Source: Acinetobacter guillouiae CIP 63.46 (GTDB lineage Bacteria > Pseudomonadota > Gammaproteobacteria > Pseudomonadales > Moraxellaceae). Taken from it: 64,000 nt of DNA. The position numbers and the translations under genes were made by a program. The notes beneath the pieces were generated by a model. It made no database searches. It saw only the letters and a list, made by a program, of their open reading frames with translations, and had not been told where the DNA came from. Below, piece after piece: positions 17,190 through 24,956 of this stretch. The stretch spans positions 62,001 through 126,000 of the forward strand of contig NZ_KB849282.1 in assembly GCF_000368145.1 (NCBI RefSeq), in the 5' to 3' direction. Within the stretch, counting starts at the first letter, position 1, and the number at the start of each line of letters is the position of its first letter.

Positions 17190-18215
17190 GTGTTCAATCA
17201 AAAGAAATTATCGAGTTTTCTACTATTGTTGGTTATTCCTACACTTGGTTTAATCGCATGTAGTAAACCTGAGAAAGCGGAAGTCATAACAACTGAATCA
17301 AGTGCGAGTTCTGTACCATCTGAAATTGTGAAAACTGAATCTACAGAGAACACTTTTGATCTCTCCAAGATTCCAATTTCAAATATTACACTCGGTCAGT
17401 TTCCATATATTTCTTTGCCAAATGGCTATCAGTTTCACGAAGCAACCAGCGTAAATTTTGAGAAAATACCATTTTGGACAGGTCAACATATCGAAAATGT
17501 TGAAGGTCAATTATATAGTGCAGCCATTCAACAAAATGAAAATTATAAAGAAGGAAGTTTTTTAGAATTGCAACGTAATTTGGAAAATGTAATCCAGCAA
17601 TTGGGTGGCAAACAAATTACCCAGAGTAAAATTCCTCAACAAGAATTAGAAAAGATCCCACAAAAATTCCAAGTCGATTATGTTGCAGGATTGGGAGATG
17701 TTTTTAATAACCCGACACAGACCTTTGTGATACGTCAAGCGAATAAAAATATTTGGTTCCAATTGACACAGACAGGGAATGGACATGCTGGCCTATTCGT
17801 CGCAGAAACTAAACCTGTTGAAATTACAGCTAAAGCATTAAGTTCAGACCAACTCAAAACAGCTTTGGATAAGGACAATAAAGTCAATATTGAGGTTAAC
17901 TTTGCCACGGATCAAGCGAATATTTTGCCTGACTCTCAACCCCAAATTGAACAAGTCATTCAACTGCTAAAAAACAACCCTGAACTCAAATTGAGTATTA
18001 ATGGTTATACAGATAATTCAGGTGATACCAAACATAATCAAACGCTTTCAGAACAACGTGCAAATGCTGTTGTTAAGGCTTTAACCAATAATACTGGAAT
18101 TCAACAAAGCCGTTTAACAGCCAAAGGCTTGGGAGATACACACCCTATTGCGGATAATTCAACTGAAGACGGTAAAGCTTTAAATCGTAGAGTTGAGCTG
18201 ATTAAATCTAATTAA
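17190..18215 (+). CDS. OmpA-family peptidoglycan-associated lipoprotein
   Basis: The 341-residue protein has a lipoprotein signal with LIAC (Cys24), a Ser/Glu-rich linker, a central domain of unknown type (about 55-215) and a C-terminal OmpA domain (about 230-341). The C-terminal domain contains INGYTDNSGDTKHNQTLSEQ and ALNRRVELI, the peptidoglycan-binding pattern. It probably ties the outer membrane to the cell wall. The start codon is GTG with GGAGG five bases upstream. An ATG overlaps it at 17188 but opens a different frame. Confidence 0.88.
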   Translation: MFNQKKLSSFLLLLVIPTLGLIACSKPEKAEVITTESSASSVPSEIVKTESTENTFDLSKIPISNITLGQFPYISLPNGYQFHEATSVNFEKIPFWTGQHIENVEGQLYSAAIQQNENYKEGSFLELQRNLENVIQQLGGKQITQSKIPQQELEKIPQKFQVDYVAGLGDVFNNPTQTFVIRQANKNIWFQLTQTGNGHAGLFVAETKPVEITAKALSSDQLKTALDKDNKVNIEVNFATDQANILPDSQPQIEQVIQLLKNNPELKLSINGYTDNSGDTKHNQTLSEQRANAVVKALTNNTGIQQSRLTAKGLGDTHPIADNSTEDGKALNRRVELIKSN

Positions 18216-18242
18216 TTCTGTGAAATGCTGAGTTCAATGAAC

Positions 18243-18278
18243 AAAGAAAACCCATTATAAATAAATGGGTTTTCTTTT
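18243..18278 (+). terminator. Terminator after the OmpA-like gene
   Basis: AAAGAAAACCCATT pairs with AATGGGTTTTCTTT around a 6-base loop and continues into T-rich sequence, 27 bp after the stop. Confidence 0.8.
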
Positions 18279-18294
18279 AAAAATAGCTCACTCA

Positions 18295-18420
18295 CTACAT
18301 ACACGATGTACTCAGTAAAACTCTATCTAGCAATCGTTTTACATCCACAGCTTGCACATCTAACATTTCAGCAACTCATCCATAAAACAGACTATAAGGT
18401 GTTTTAGTAAAAGCATCCGC
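18295..18420 (-). pseudogene. Decayed copy of the aidB-like 3' end
   Basis: Read on the minus strand this stretch encodes ADAFTKTPYSLFYG, then a TGA, then VAEMLDVQAVDVKRLLDRVL. The intact gene at 19054 ends ADAFIATRYSAFYGRVVGML and DAQAVDVKRLLDRALA. The two agree at about 26 of 36 residues, with one Arg codon changed to a stop. A further short match (TTGTAATCTACTG against an inner part of the gene) suggests an internal deletion. It lies in the same orientation as the intact gene, about 740 bp away. It is a non-functional remnant. Confidence 0.8.
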
Positions 18421-18583
18421 TTGTAATCTACTGTTGATTCTTCCGCTCACAAACAATTTTTTATTAAAAGATAAAAACTGCGATAACAATAACTTATTTA
18501 CTGAAATAAAAACTTAATTACAACAACTTTCAATAAAAAACAAAAATATTAAATATTTTCAACAATATAAATTTGCCGAATTC

Positions 18584-18616
18584 AAAAAATGCATATATAT
18601 TGTATATACATTTTTT
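18584..18616. repeat. Near-perfect inverted repeat before the RHH-like gene
   Basis: Two 14-base arms (AAAAAATGCATATA and TATATACATTTTTT) with one mismatch surround a 5-base centre, 30 bp before the start of the next gene. It could be an operator for the DNA-binding protein encoded downstream or an AT-rich hairpin. Confidence 0.5.
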
Positions 18617-18645
18617 TGATTATCACCTTTGGGGATAAATACGTC

Positions 18646-18840
18646 ATGGCTGAATTACCCAAAAAGACAAAGGTGAATAAAAAAGATGGGCAACTCTTAA
18701 TTCGCATTAACAGTGCTGAGCGTGACCAGTTTTTACAACTCTGTGAAACGATGGATACCAGTGCAGCACGTGAGTTAAGAAAATTTATCCGTAGTTTTAT
18801 CAAAAAACATCAGCCAACGGATACTCAAACTAAGGAGTAA
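18646..18840 (+). CDS. Small ribbon-helix-helix-like protein
   Basis: The 64-residue protein has a basic N-terminus, then a strand-helix-helix pattern (DGQLLIRINSAERDQFLQLC, then AARELRKFIRSFIKKH). This resembles CopG/Arc-type DNA-binding proteins such as antitoxins and plasmid repressors. The start at 18646 is chosen because the upstream residues of the longer frame are only hydrophobic AT-coded sequence lacking in the family. It is followed at once by a Lys-rich small gene and lies between the aidB-like gene and its decayed 3' copy. Function is inferred from the fold pattern only. Confidence 0.6.
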   Translation: MAELPKKTKVNKKDGQLLIRINSAERDQFLQLCETMDTSAARELRKFIRSFIKKHQPTDTQTKE

Positions 18841-18841
18841 C

Positions 18842-18958
18842 ATGATGTCTAAGCAAGTTAAATCTTTAAAACAGAAAATCAAAGCACGTTTGGAAAAAAT
18901 ATCCAAACACGAAGGTAAATTGAAAAAGCTCAAAAAAAAGCTTAAAAAACAAAAGTAA
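18842..18958 (+). CDS. Very small Lys-rich helical protein
   Basis: A 38-codon frame starts one base after the stop of the RHH-like gene. AAGGAG overlaps that stop and fits the tandem ATG codons at 18842 and 18845. The product is almost all Lys, Leu, Gln and Ile with heptad spacing (KSLKQKIKARLEKISKHEGK) and should form a basic amphipathic helix or coiled coil. The tight coupling and good ribosome binding site argue that it is real. It could be a nucleic-acid-binding partner or a toxin-like peptide. I recognise no family. Confidence 0.5.
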   Translation: MMSKQVKSLKQKIKARLEKISKHEGKLKKLKKKLKKQK

Positions 18959-19004
18959 TTTCGATTACACATCCTAAGCTTGAACTTTGATAAAAGTGGC
19001 TTAA

Positions 19005-19038
19005 AAAAAGCGGCATTATTTACATAATGCCGCTTTTT
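19005..19038. terminator. Bidirectional terminator between small cassette and aidB-like gene
   Basis: AAAAAGCGGCATTAT pairs perfectly with ATAATGCCGCTTTTT around TTAC. A- and T-runs on both sides let it work in both directions. Confidence 0.85.
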
Positions 19039-19053
19039 GCATTTTCGAAGGGA

Positions 19054-20712
19054 TTAAGCTAAAGCTCTATCTAACAAGCGTTTTACATCTACAGCTTGTG
19101 CATCTAACATTCCGACCACGCGTCCATAAAACGCACTATAACGTGTTGCAATAAAAGCATCCGCAACAAAATCTGGTGCATGTTGTTTCAGCAAAATAGC
19201 TTGTGCCAAGATGACCAAACGACTGACTAAGCTACGTGCCATAAATTGCAATTCATCTGCTTGTAAGCCACTAAATAATTTAAATAAAGCTTGTAATTCA
19301 TCTTGTAAAATTGAATCTTGAGATGCAACTTGTGCAAATGATTTAAATAAGACTTCAATTGATTCACGGTCACGTTGGATTGCACGTAATACATCCAAAC
19401 ACATCACATTACCAGAACCTTCCCAAATAGTATTTACAGGGGCTTCTTTAAAAATACGCGCCATGATTCCTGTATCGACATAACCATTGCCACCGAAGAC
19501 TTCCATCATCTCACCCGTCAACTCCACAGTACGCTTACACACCCAGAACTTTGCTGCTGGTGTCATGATTCGTCTCCATGCCAGAGATAATTCACCATCA
19601 CTCTCATAGCAATGCGCAAGATGAAAACTCAATTGCATGGCTGCTTCTGTTTCCAAGGCTAAATCCGCCAATACCGCTTGCATCAACGGTTGTTCCGCCA
19701 AATGTTTACCAAAGGCCTTACGCTGACGGGTATAGGCAATACATTGCACCAAAGCCTGACGTAACATCGCACTTGAACCGACTGAACAGGTCAAACGTGT
19801 ATAGTTTGCCATTTCAATAATCGTGGGAATCCCGCGCCCAGCTTCACCGATCATAATGCCCCAAGCATTTTTAAATTCAACTTCTGAGCTTGAATTACTG
19901 CGATTACCCACTTTATCTTTAAGTCGTTGTACTTGAACCGGATTTTTTGTCCCATCTTCCAGCCAACGTGGTACAAAAAAGCAGGCCAATCCATCTTGTT
20001 CAGTTTTTGCCACGACTAAATGTGCATCACACATTGGTGCAGAAAAGAACCATTTATGCCCTGTCAGTAAATATGCTTGCCCACGTCCTGACTCAGCTAC
20101 AGGAACAGCCCGTGTTTCGTTGGCACGCACATCTGACCCGCCCTGCTTTTCCGTCATCCCCATACCTAACCAAATTGATTTTTTCTGAGAAATCGGAATG
20201 TCACGTTCATCGTATTCAGTCGATAAGAGCTTTTCACCAACTTTTGCCCATAATTCAGGTTCATTTTGAATTAAGGGAATACTACCTAACGTCATAGAAT
20301 TAGGGCATAGATTGCCACACTCAACTTGTCCACTCAGGAAAAATCGAGCCGCCCAATCGACCCATTTTGAACTTGATTGTGGATGATTAAATGGATGTGC
20401 GTGTGTGTCAAATTGTCGATTTAGCCGCATCCATTTATGCCATGCAGGATGAAATTCTAGAAAATCTTTACGGCGACCACGGGCATCAAAACTATGTAAT
20501 TCTGGGGTATGACGATTGGCTAAATCGGCATATTCATAATATTCAGTAGAACCCGCAATCTGTGAGAATTCAGTTAGGCGTTGCTGATCTTGACTGCCAT
20601 AACGTTGCAAAATTTCTTGTAAGACTTGATCTGTAGTCAATAAATTATAATTTTGCAGTTCGTCAAACTGATTGCTAATTTCATGTGTTTGCCAATTCTC
20701 TGCTGTGTTCAT
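19054..20712 (-). CDS. AidB-like acyl-CoA dehydrogenase family protein
   Basis: The 552-residue protein follows the AidB branch of flavin acyl-CoA dehydrogenases along its length: NWQTHEISNQ at the start, FHPAWHKWM, GMGMTEKQGGSDVRAN, GHKWFFSAPMCDAHLV, RLKDKVGNRSNSSSEVEF and IWEGSGNVMCLDVLRA. E. coli AidB binds DNA and FAD and is part of the adaptive response to alkylation. Related enzymes may act on acyl-CoAs. AGGA precedes the ATG at 20712, which also aligns with the AidB N-terminus. A tetR gene is divergent at 80 bp and may control it. A decayed copy of its 3' end lies at 18295-18420. Confidence 0.88.
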   Translation of the reverse strand: MNTAENWQTHEISNQFDELQNYNLLTTDQVLQEILQRYGSQDQQRLTEFSQIAGSTEYYEYADLANRHTPELHSFDARGRRKDFLEFHPAWHKWMRLNRQFDTHAHPFNHPQSSSKWVDWAARFFLSGQVECGNLCPNSMTLGSIPLIQNEPELWAKVGEKLLSTEYDERDIPISQKKSIWLGMGMTEKQGGSDVRANETRAVPVAESGRGQAYLLTGHKWFFSAPMCDAHLVVAKTEQDGLACFFVPRWLEDGTKNPVQVQRLKDKVGNRSNSSSEVEFKNAWGIMIGEAGRGIPTIIEMANYTRLTCSVGSSAMLRQALVQCIAYTRQRKAFGKHLAEQPLMQAVLADLALETEAAMQLSFHLAHCYESDGELSLAWRRIMTPAAKFWVCKRTVELTGEMMEVFGGNGYVDTGIMARIFKEAPVNTIWEGSGNVMCLDVLRAIQRDRESIEVLFKSFAQVASQDSILQDELQALFKLFSGLQADELQFMARSLVSRLVILAQAILLKQHAPDFVADAFIATRYSAFYGRVVGMLDAQAVDVKRLLDRALA

Positions 20713-20792
20713 CCTGAATTCCTGTCTTGTTGTTTTTACCAATTGCATTCAGTATAGAAGAAAATACCTTCAAGGATGTTCGGATTATTTTT

Positions 20793-21407
20793 ATGGCTTT
20801 ACCTGCAATCAATGTGCGTCGTAAACCCCGCCAATCAAGGGCACGTATCACGCAGGAAGCGTTGATGGAAAGTTTTGTTCGGCTTTTACATGACCATCCT
20901 GCCAATAAAATTACCATTCGTGAAATTACCGATCTTGCTGGTGTGGGTTTAGGGACGTTCTATGAGTATTTTTCTAAAAAGGAAGATTTGATTGCTTTAA
21001 CCATTCACCAACATGTAAAAAGCAATGCAGAAGTCTTAAAAAGTTATGCACAAAGCGTGTATGACTTATCCACAAAATCAGATTTTCAAAGCTATTTACA
21101 GCAAATCATTCATTTTCAACTTGAGCAAATTCAAGCACAACAATTTTTATGGGCCCAGTCTTTCTTGTTAGAACGACAGGTTTCCAGTATTGAAACATAT
21201 CAAAAAAGTTATGCCATGATGGTAGAGATGTGGCAAAACATGCTGAAACCTTTTATTCAAGATGATGAACAACTCAAACAGATGAGTCTAAATGTACAAC
21301 GAATTTGCTATGGTTTTGTCTCGCAGACATTGTTGATCGAGCCTGAGTTTAAGGATTGGAACGTTTTGGAGGCGGATATGGTTCAGCTGCTCATCGAGTT
21401 ACTTTAA
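20793..21407 (+). CDS. TetR-family transcriptional regulator
   Basis: The 204-residue protein has a basic N-terminus (RRKPRQSRARITQ) and a TetR helix-turn-helix (KITIREITDLAGVGLGTFYE, YFSKKEDLI), followed by a helical ligand domain. The ATG at 20793 is chosen over the upstream TTG at 20727, which would overlap the divergent aidB-like gene. The 80-bp shared intergenic region makes autoregulation and control of the aidB-like gene likely. This is inferred from position. Confidence 0.88.
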   Translation: MALPAINVRRKPRQSRARITQEALMESFVRLLHDHPANKITIREITDLAGVGLGTFYEYFSKKEDLIALTIHQHVKSNAEVLKSYAQSVYDLSTKSDFQSYLQQIIHFQLEQIQAQQFLWAQSFLLERQVSSIETYQKSYAMMVEMWQNMLKPFIQDDEQLKQMSLNVQRICYGFVSQTLLIEPEFKDWNVLEADMVQLLIELL

Positions 21408-21517
21408 TTTTACCAAACACCTAGCATGTTGGTTTTCAAATAATATCTTGCCTATGAAAGAACGTTTTCTTTAAAAACGTAATAAAATAGCTAAGCATCG
21501 TCTAAACTTATTAAAAA

Positions 21518-21877
21518 ATGAAAGAACCAGAAAAAATTAGCAAAAAACCATCAAAACTTAGTCGTTTATCTTACTATTGCTCAATACTTAATATTTTCAT
21601 TATTGCGGCAAGCATTTTTTATTCTATTTATATAGCAAGTCAGTCTTGTAAATTTACTCATATTTGTGAAAGACCACTATATGAACTTTTGTTTGTAAGT
21701 GCTGCTTTTCTCTGTACCTGTATTAGTTTAATCGGGCTTTCTCTCGCATACCTTAGTTCAAATACTGAGGAAAATGCAGATCTACATTACCGTAATTTAG
21801 GGATGGCATGGAATCGTAATATTTTATTTTTATCAATGCTTTATATTGCATTTATTGCGATAATGTTACTTACATAG
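21518..21877 (+). CDS. Small membrane protein of unknown function
   Basis: The 119-residue protein has a charged N-terminus with KISKKPSKLSR and three hydrophobic segments (about residues 22-40, 55-78 and 99-118). Between the second and third is ENADLHYRNLGMAWNRN, which is likely cytoplasmic. Two Cys pairs lie around the first loop. I recognise no family. SLATM-like membrane partners of other systems look similar, but no partner gene lies nearby. No strong ribosome binding site is seen. Confidence 0.55.
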   Translation: MKEPEKISKKPSKLSRLSYYCSILNIFIIAASIFYSIYIASQSCKFTHICERPLYELLFVSAAFLCTCISLIGLSLAYLSSNTEENADLHYRNLGMAWNRNILFLSMLYIAFIAIMLLT

Positions 21878-22015
21878 ACCTTATCGGTTGGGCTATTTTT
21901 CAGTGGAAATTATTTAAATAAACCAGTTGAATAAACTGTTATTTTTCATATATAACTCCAACTTAAGCAAAATTAAGGCACGGATTTTGGAATATAAGAT
22001 AATTGAGTGAAGATC

Positions 22016-22597
22016 TTATTTGGCTTTTAACTTTAGAATTTCTTTTTTTAACTTAAAACTATCACCATTATTCACAGGTAAGGATTTTGTTAATGTTACT
22101 TGATATAAATCACGGGAAACTTTGATTATCTCTATAGATTGCACAGAAAAATCAGTTGGACATATCGCGCGTGAACCACTGGAGGCACATAAATTTAAAG
22201 GATTTTTATCAAATACTCTTTTGCCATTGATAGAAATAGACATAAGAGGATAATCTAGTAAGCCTAACATTCCCTGAGTATTGGCATTATAGAAGCCACT
22301 TTCAACAACTAATTTTATAGCCCCACATTGGTGTATAGATTTTTTGCTTCCTAATCGTGTAATGTTTCCCTCGAAATCTTCTTTACTAATCAATAATGAA
22401 TCCACATCAATATTATATTCTTTAAAATCTTTTAAAAATGATCCTTGTTGTTCAGCAGAAAAATAGAAATTTGATTTTTTATCATTGCAATAATAATGGA
22501 TTCTTCCATCACTAATGTATTGTAATTCTTCTGCATAGACATGAAGTGCCGTAAGATAGCATGCTATACATAGAAAAATTAATTTAATTTTACGCAT
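22016..22597 (-). CDS. Periplasmic protein, probable immunity partner of the PAAR-lysozyme
   Basis: The 193-residue protein (start 22597) has a signal peptide ending near HVYAEE. The mature part contains six Cys and is beta-rich. It lies 28 bp after the PAAR-lysozyme gene in the same orientation, the usual place of a type VI immunity gene, and a periplasmic location is where protection from a cell-wall hydrolase is needed. The longer frame to 22675 would overlap the effector gene and lacks a signal peptide at its start. I recognise no sequence family, so the role is inferred from location and context. Confidence 0.6.
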   Translation of the reverse strand: MRKIKLIFLCIACYLTALHVYAEELQYISDGRIHYYCNDKKSNFYFSAEQQGSFLKDFKEYNIDVDSLLISKEDFEGNITRLGSKKSIHQCGAIKLVVESGFYNANTQGMLGLLDYPLMSISINGKRVFDKNPLNLCASSGSRAICPTDFSVQSIEIIKVSRDLYQVTLTKSLPVNNGDSFKLKKEILKLKAK

Positions 22598-22625
22598 ATA
22601 AATTTCCGCAAAAAGTAGGTCTGAA

Positions 22626-23825
22626 TTATTTCTTTTTTGGTGCATCATTGAGCATGATGTAGCCATTCTGTGCATTTACAAACATTCTAGCGTCCATATT
22701 TCTACGATTTTGAACTCCTCGAGACCACATCCTGTTTGATGTATTGAAATGGTTTCTTAAATATTTAGGTACTTCACTATATTTTCCACTATTTAGTAAA
22801 TCAACTAAAGCAACCTTATTTGTGCCAGCAGGCTGTTTATTACCATTTTCATCGTATAAAGTTGATGCTGTACCAGACAATGCACCTTTTCCTCCATTAA
22901 AACAGAGGTCAATAATTGCATCCATTTCATATTGATGCAGAGGAACATTGACTATCTGGTTGAGAGTGTTGCCACCATTTAGACCAACATCTTCATCTTT
23001 CAGTTTAAGCATCTGTTCCATTGATAGTGGTTGTGGGTATTCACCACCAGCTTTAAATCGACCACTTTTTATTTCTGAGTCTTTAATTTTATGCCCAATT
23101 CCAATTGTATTATTCCCACCTTCAGGAGAGGGATATTCTCTTGGTATAGCCCCTTCAGCTTTAATCATAGCTTGTCGTAATGTGTCTGATATCTTCCAAG
23201 GCTTTTTTAATCTATTTGTTTTTCCTTCAGTTATTGCATTCGATGTTAAGTTGCTCTTAGCCGTTGCAATTAATACGTTACCGTGATCATTTGCATTGTT
23301 TAAATTATTGCCAATATAGACCTTAATAACTTTTTCACCATTAGTTTGTATGGGATCTGTGCATCCCTTATCATCAGTCGTCCCTATTTTAGATATACCA
23401 TCAACTTCATATGTGTAAGGCATTTTAGTTAGAGGTTTATTTTGACCATCTTTAAGAAGAAAGATCATGTTATAACTACCAGCTACTAAGTTATTAGTTA
23501 AATTTTGTTGAGAGTTAGTAGGCTGAAAATTAGAGGCAAGGGAACGTAAACTAGAACCCTGACTATCCCCCACAACATGATCCTGCTTTGGTAAAATTTT
23601 TGCCCCACAAGTGAGTTGATCACCAACATAAGCAACAGCTTTACCATCAAAAATAATATGATCGTGACTTTTAATAATTTTCGACCAACACTTACATTTA
23701 GGACAAAAATGCCCATCACCAGCAACTAAAAACAAGCTCCCCATTTGAGAAGCGCTCATTTGAGTTGCCCTAATAATTCCACCATGATCAGTCATAGAGT
23801 GATCTATCGCAAAACCTTTAGCCAT
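22626..23825 (-). CDS. PAAR-domain protein fused to a GH24-like lysozyme (type VI effector)
   Basis: The 399-residue protein has three parts. Residues 1-90 form a PAAR domain (GGIIRATQMSASQMGSLFLV, HDHIIFDGKAVAYVGDQLTC), the sharp tip that sits on VgrG. Residues about 110-185 look like a small beta-sandwich linker (MPYTYEVDG, GTTDDKGC). Residues about 205-390 resemble phage lysozymes (GH24), with KAEGA giving the catalytic Glu and NNTIGIGHKI the T4-lysozyme-like Thr-Ile-Gly loop, then DLCFNGGKGAL and RRNMDARMF. It is probably delivered by type VI secretion to cleave peptidoglycan of rivals. AAGGGG precedes the ATG. No vgrG or other T6SS gene is in the window. Confidence 0.82.
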   Translation of the reverse strand: MAKGFAIDHSMTDHGGIIRATQMSASQMGSLFLVAGDGHFCPKCKCWSKIIKSHDHIIFDGKAVAYVGDQLTCGAKILPKQDHVVGDSQGSSLRSLASNFQPTNSQQNLTNNLVAGSYNMIFLLKDGQNKPLTKMPYTYEVDGISKIGTTDDKGCTDPIQTNGEKVIKVYIGNNLNNANDHGNVLIATAKSNLTSNAITEGKTNRLKKPWKISDTLRQAMIKAEGAIPREYPSPEGGNNTIGIGHKIKDSEIKSGRFKAGGEYPQPLSMEQMLKLKDEDVGLNGGNTLNQIVNVPLHQYEMDAIIDLCFNGGKGALSGTASTLYDENGNKQPAGTNKVALVDLLNSGKYSEVPKYLRNHFNTSNRMWSRGVQNRRNMDARMFVNAQNGYIMLNDAPKKK

Positions 23826-23843
23826 GATTTTCCCCTTTAGAAA

Positions 23844-24275
23844 TTAATCATGATTCAAAAAGTCTTTAGGAATTGCTCGATCAGCATATAAACGGAATAC
23901 AAAACTTGATTGTAGACTTTCGATAATTTCATCACCATTTTCCAAACGGCTTCCAACAAGCGCTACCTCAAAACCTTCGATTTTCCCTTCCTCACCAGCG
24001 CCTGAAATGATTTTAGAGCGTGAACCATCTTGATAAATAGCTTCATCCCCTACTGCCGCAATAAGGTGGCCTTCTGCTTTCACTCGTTGATTAATGCTTG
24101 CTTTAACTAACCCACCATTTTTAGTTTTGGAGCCATGTGTTGCTGCTAAAAAATTCTTATGAGGTTGTTTATTTATAAATTCTTGTTCAGCCAATATACG
24201 CTGTTGAATTTCCTCAGTAGACAATTTCAATATTTCATCTTGAGAAAGTTGAGATAAAAAAAGCTTATGATTCAT
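23844..24275 (-). CDS. PAAR-like protein upstream of the lysozyme effector
   Basis: The 143-residue protein has a charged helical N-terminus (about 1-45), then a PAAR-like repeat pattern: NGGLVKASINQRVKAEGHLI, AAVGDEAIYQDGSRSKIISG and FEVALVGSRLENGDEI. The Gly-Asp turns match PAAR, but the family's usual His/Cys zinc ligands are not evident. GGAG lies nine bases before the ATG. It starts the cluster and is 18 bp before the PAAR-lysozyme gene, so it may be an adaptor or a second tip protein. Confidence 0.6.
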   Translation of the reverse strand: MNHKLFLSQLSQDEILKLSTEEIQQRILAEQEFINKQPHKNFLAATHGSKTKNGGLVKASINQRVKAEGHLIAAVGDEAIYQDGSRSKIISGAGEEGKIEGFEVALVGSRLENGDEIIESLQSSFVFRLYADRAIPKDFLNHD

Positions 24276-24956
24276 GGTTATACTCCATACTTATCTTGTT
24301 GTTTGTTTTATAAAAAAGAAAATAGTTGAACCATATTTCGAATGATAAAATTGAGAATATTTGGCACATAAATTCTTGTTTTAGTAAAAAGCCTCTAACC
24401 TTGCAACTTAGAGAGGGAGGCATTTAATTTTTAGATACATATGTTTATATTAGTAAAAATAGTTAAATAAAATTTAACATACACTGTAGAAAATAAACAC
24501 AATACAGTTTATACGAAATTTAATAAAAAACTAGATCTATCTACTCAAAACTTTCTATATAGGCTTTCAGTGTCGTAAAAATGCGCTCAAGCGGTTTTAT
24601 ATAAAATCACTTAACTTCACACCACGCAAAGTTCTGATCCCTATTAATCGTCAAAACAAATCAATAATAATATTTTTATCAATTTCACAAATATAAAAAA
24701 TCACTCTAAAGTAAAGTTATCGCTTTAAAACATTGCTTGCTCTTCCTTAAACAACAGTATTTTAAAGCAGATAGAGACCGGTAAGTTGTTTCTAAAAATA
24801 AATGACAAATCATTTATTTTTAGATCAATTAGATTTAACAATTGTTCACTATATTGGTTTTTCAATTACGGTTAATGTCATGTAATAGCGAATATTCTTT
24901 ATCTATTCCATCTATTCAAAAATGAATACATGATTAATTAAAAATGGAGAAATAGA
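24276..24956. other. Long intergenic region between the PAAR genes and the catalase gene
   Basis: About 680 AT-rich bases have no credible gene. A hairpin at about 24386-24423 (GCCTCTAA against TTAGAG...GAGGC) with a T-run on the minus strand could be a weak terminator. The perfect inverted repeat at 24792 is listed separately. Lower coding density and divergent promoters for two accessory units fit this gap. Confidence 0.45.
24792..24823. repeat. Perfect 14-bp inverted repeat upstream of the catalase gene
   Basis: CTAAAAATAAATGA and TCATTTATTTTTAG are exact complements with a CAAA centre, about 135 bp before the catalase start. It could be a regulator site or a hairpin in a long leader. It is not followed by a T-run, so it is not a standard terminator. 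Confidence 0.6.

Noticed and set aside
17188-17230. ATG at 17188 as the start of the OmpA-like lipoprotein
   Set aside because: It is in a different frame, which lacks the lipoprotein signal. The GTG at 17190 opens the right frame.
22016-24275. A full type VI secretion cluster or prophage because of PAAR and lysozyme
   Set aside because: No tss, vgrG, capsid, tail or integrase genes are present. Only an effector unit is seen.
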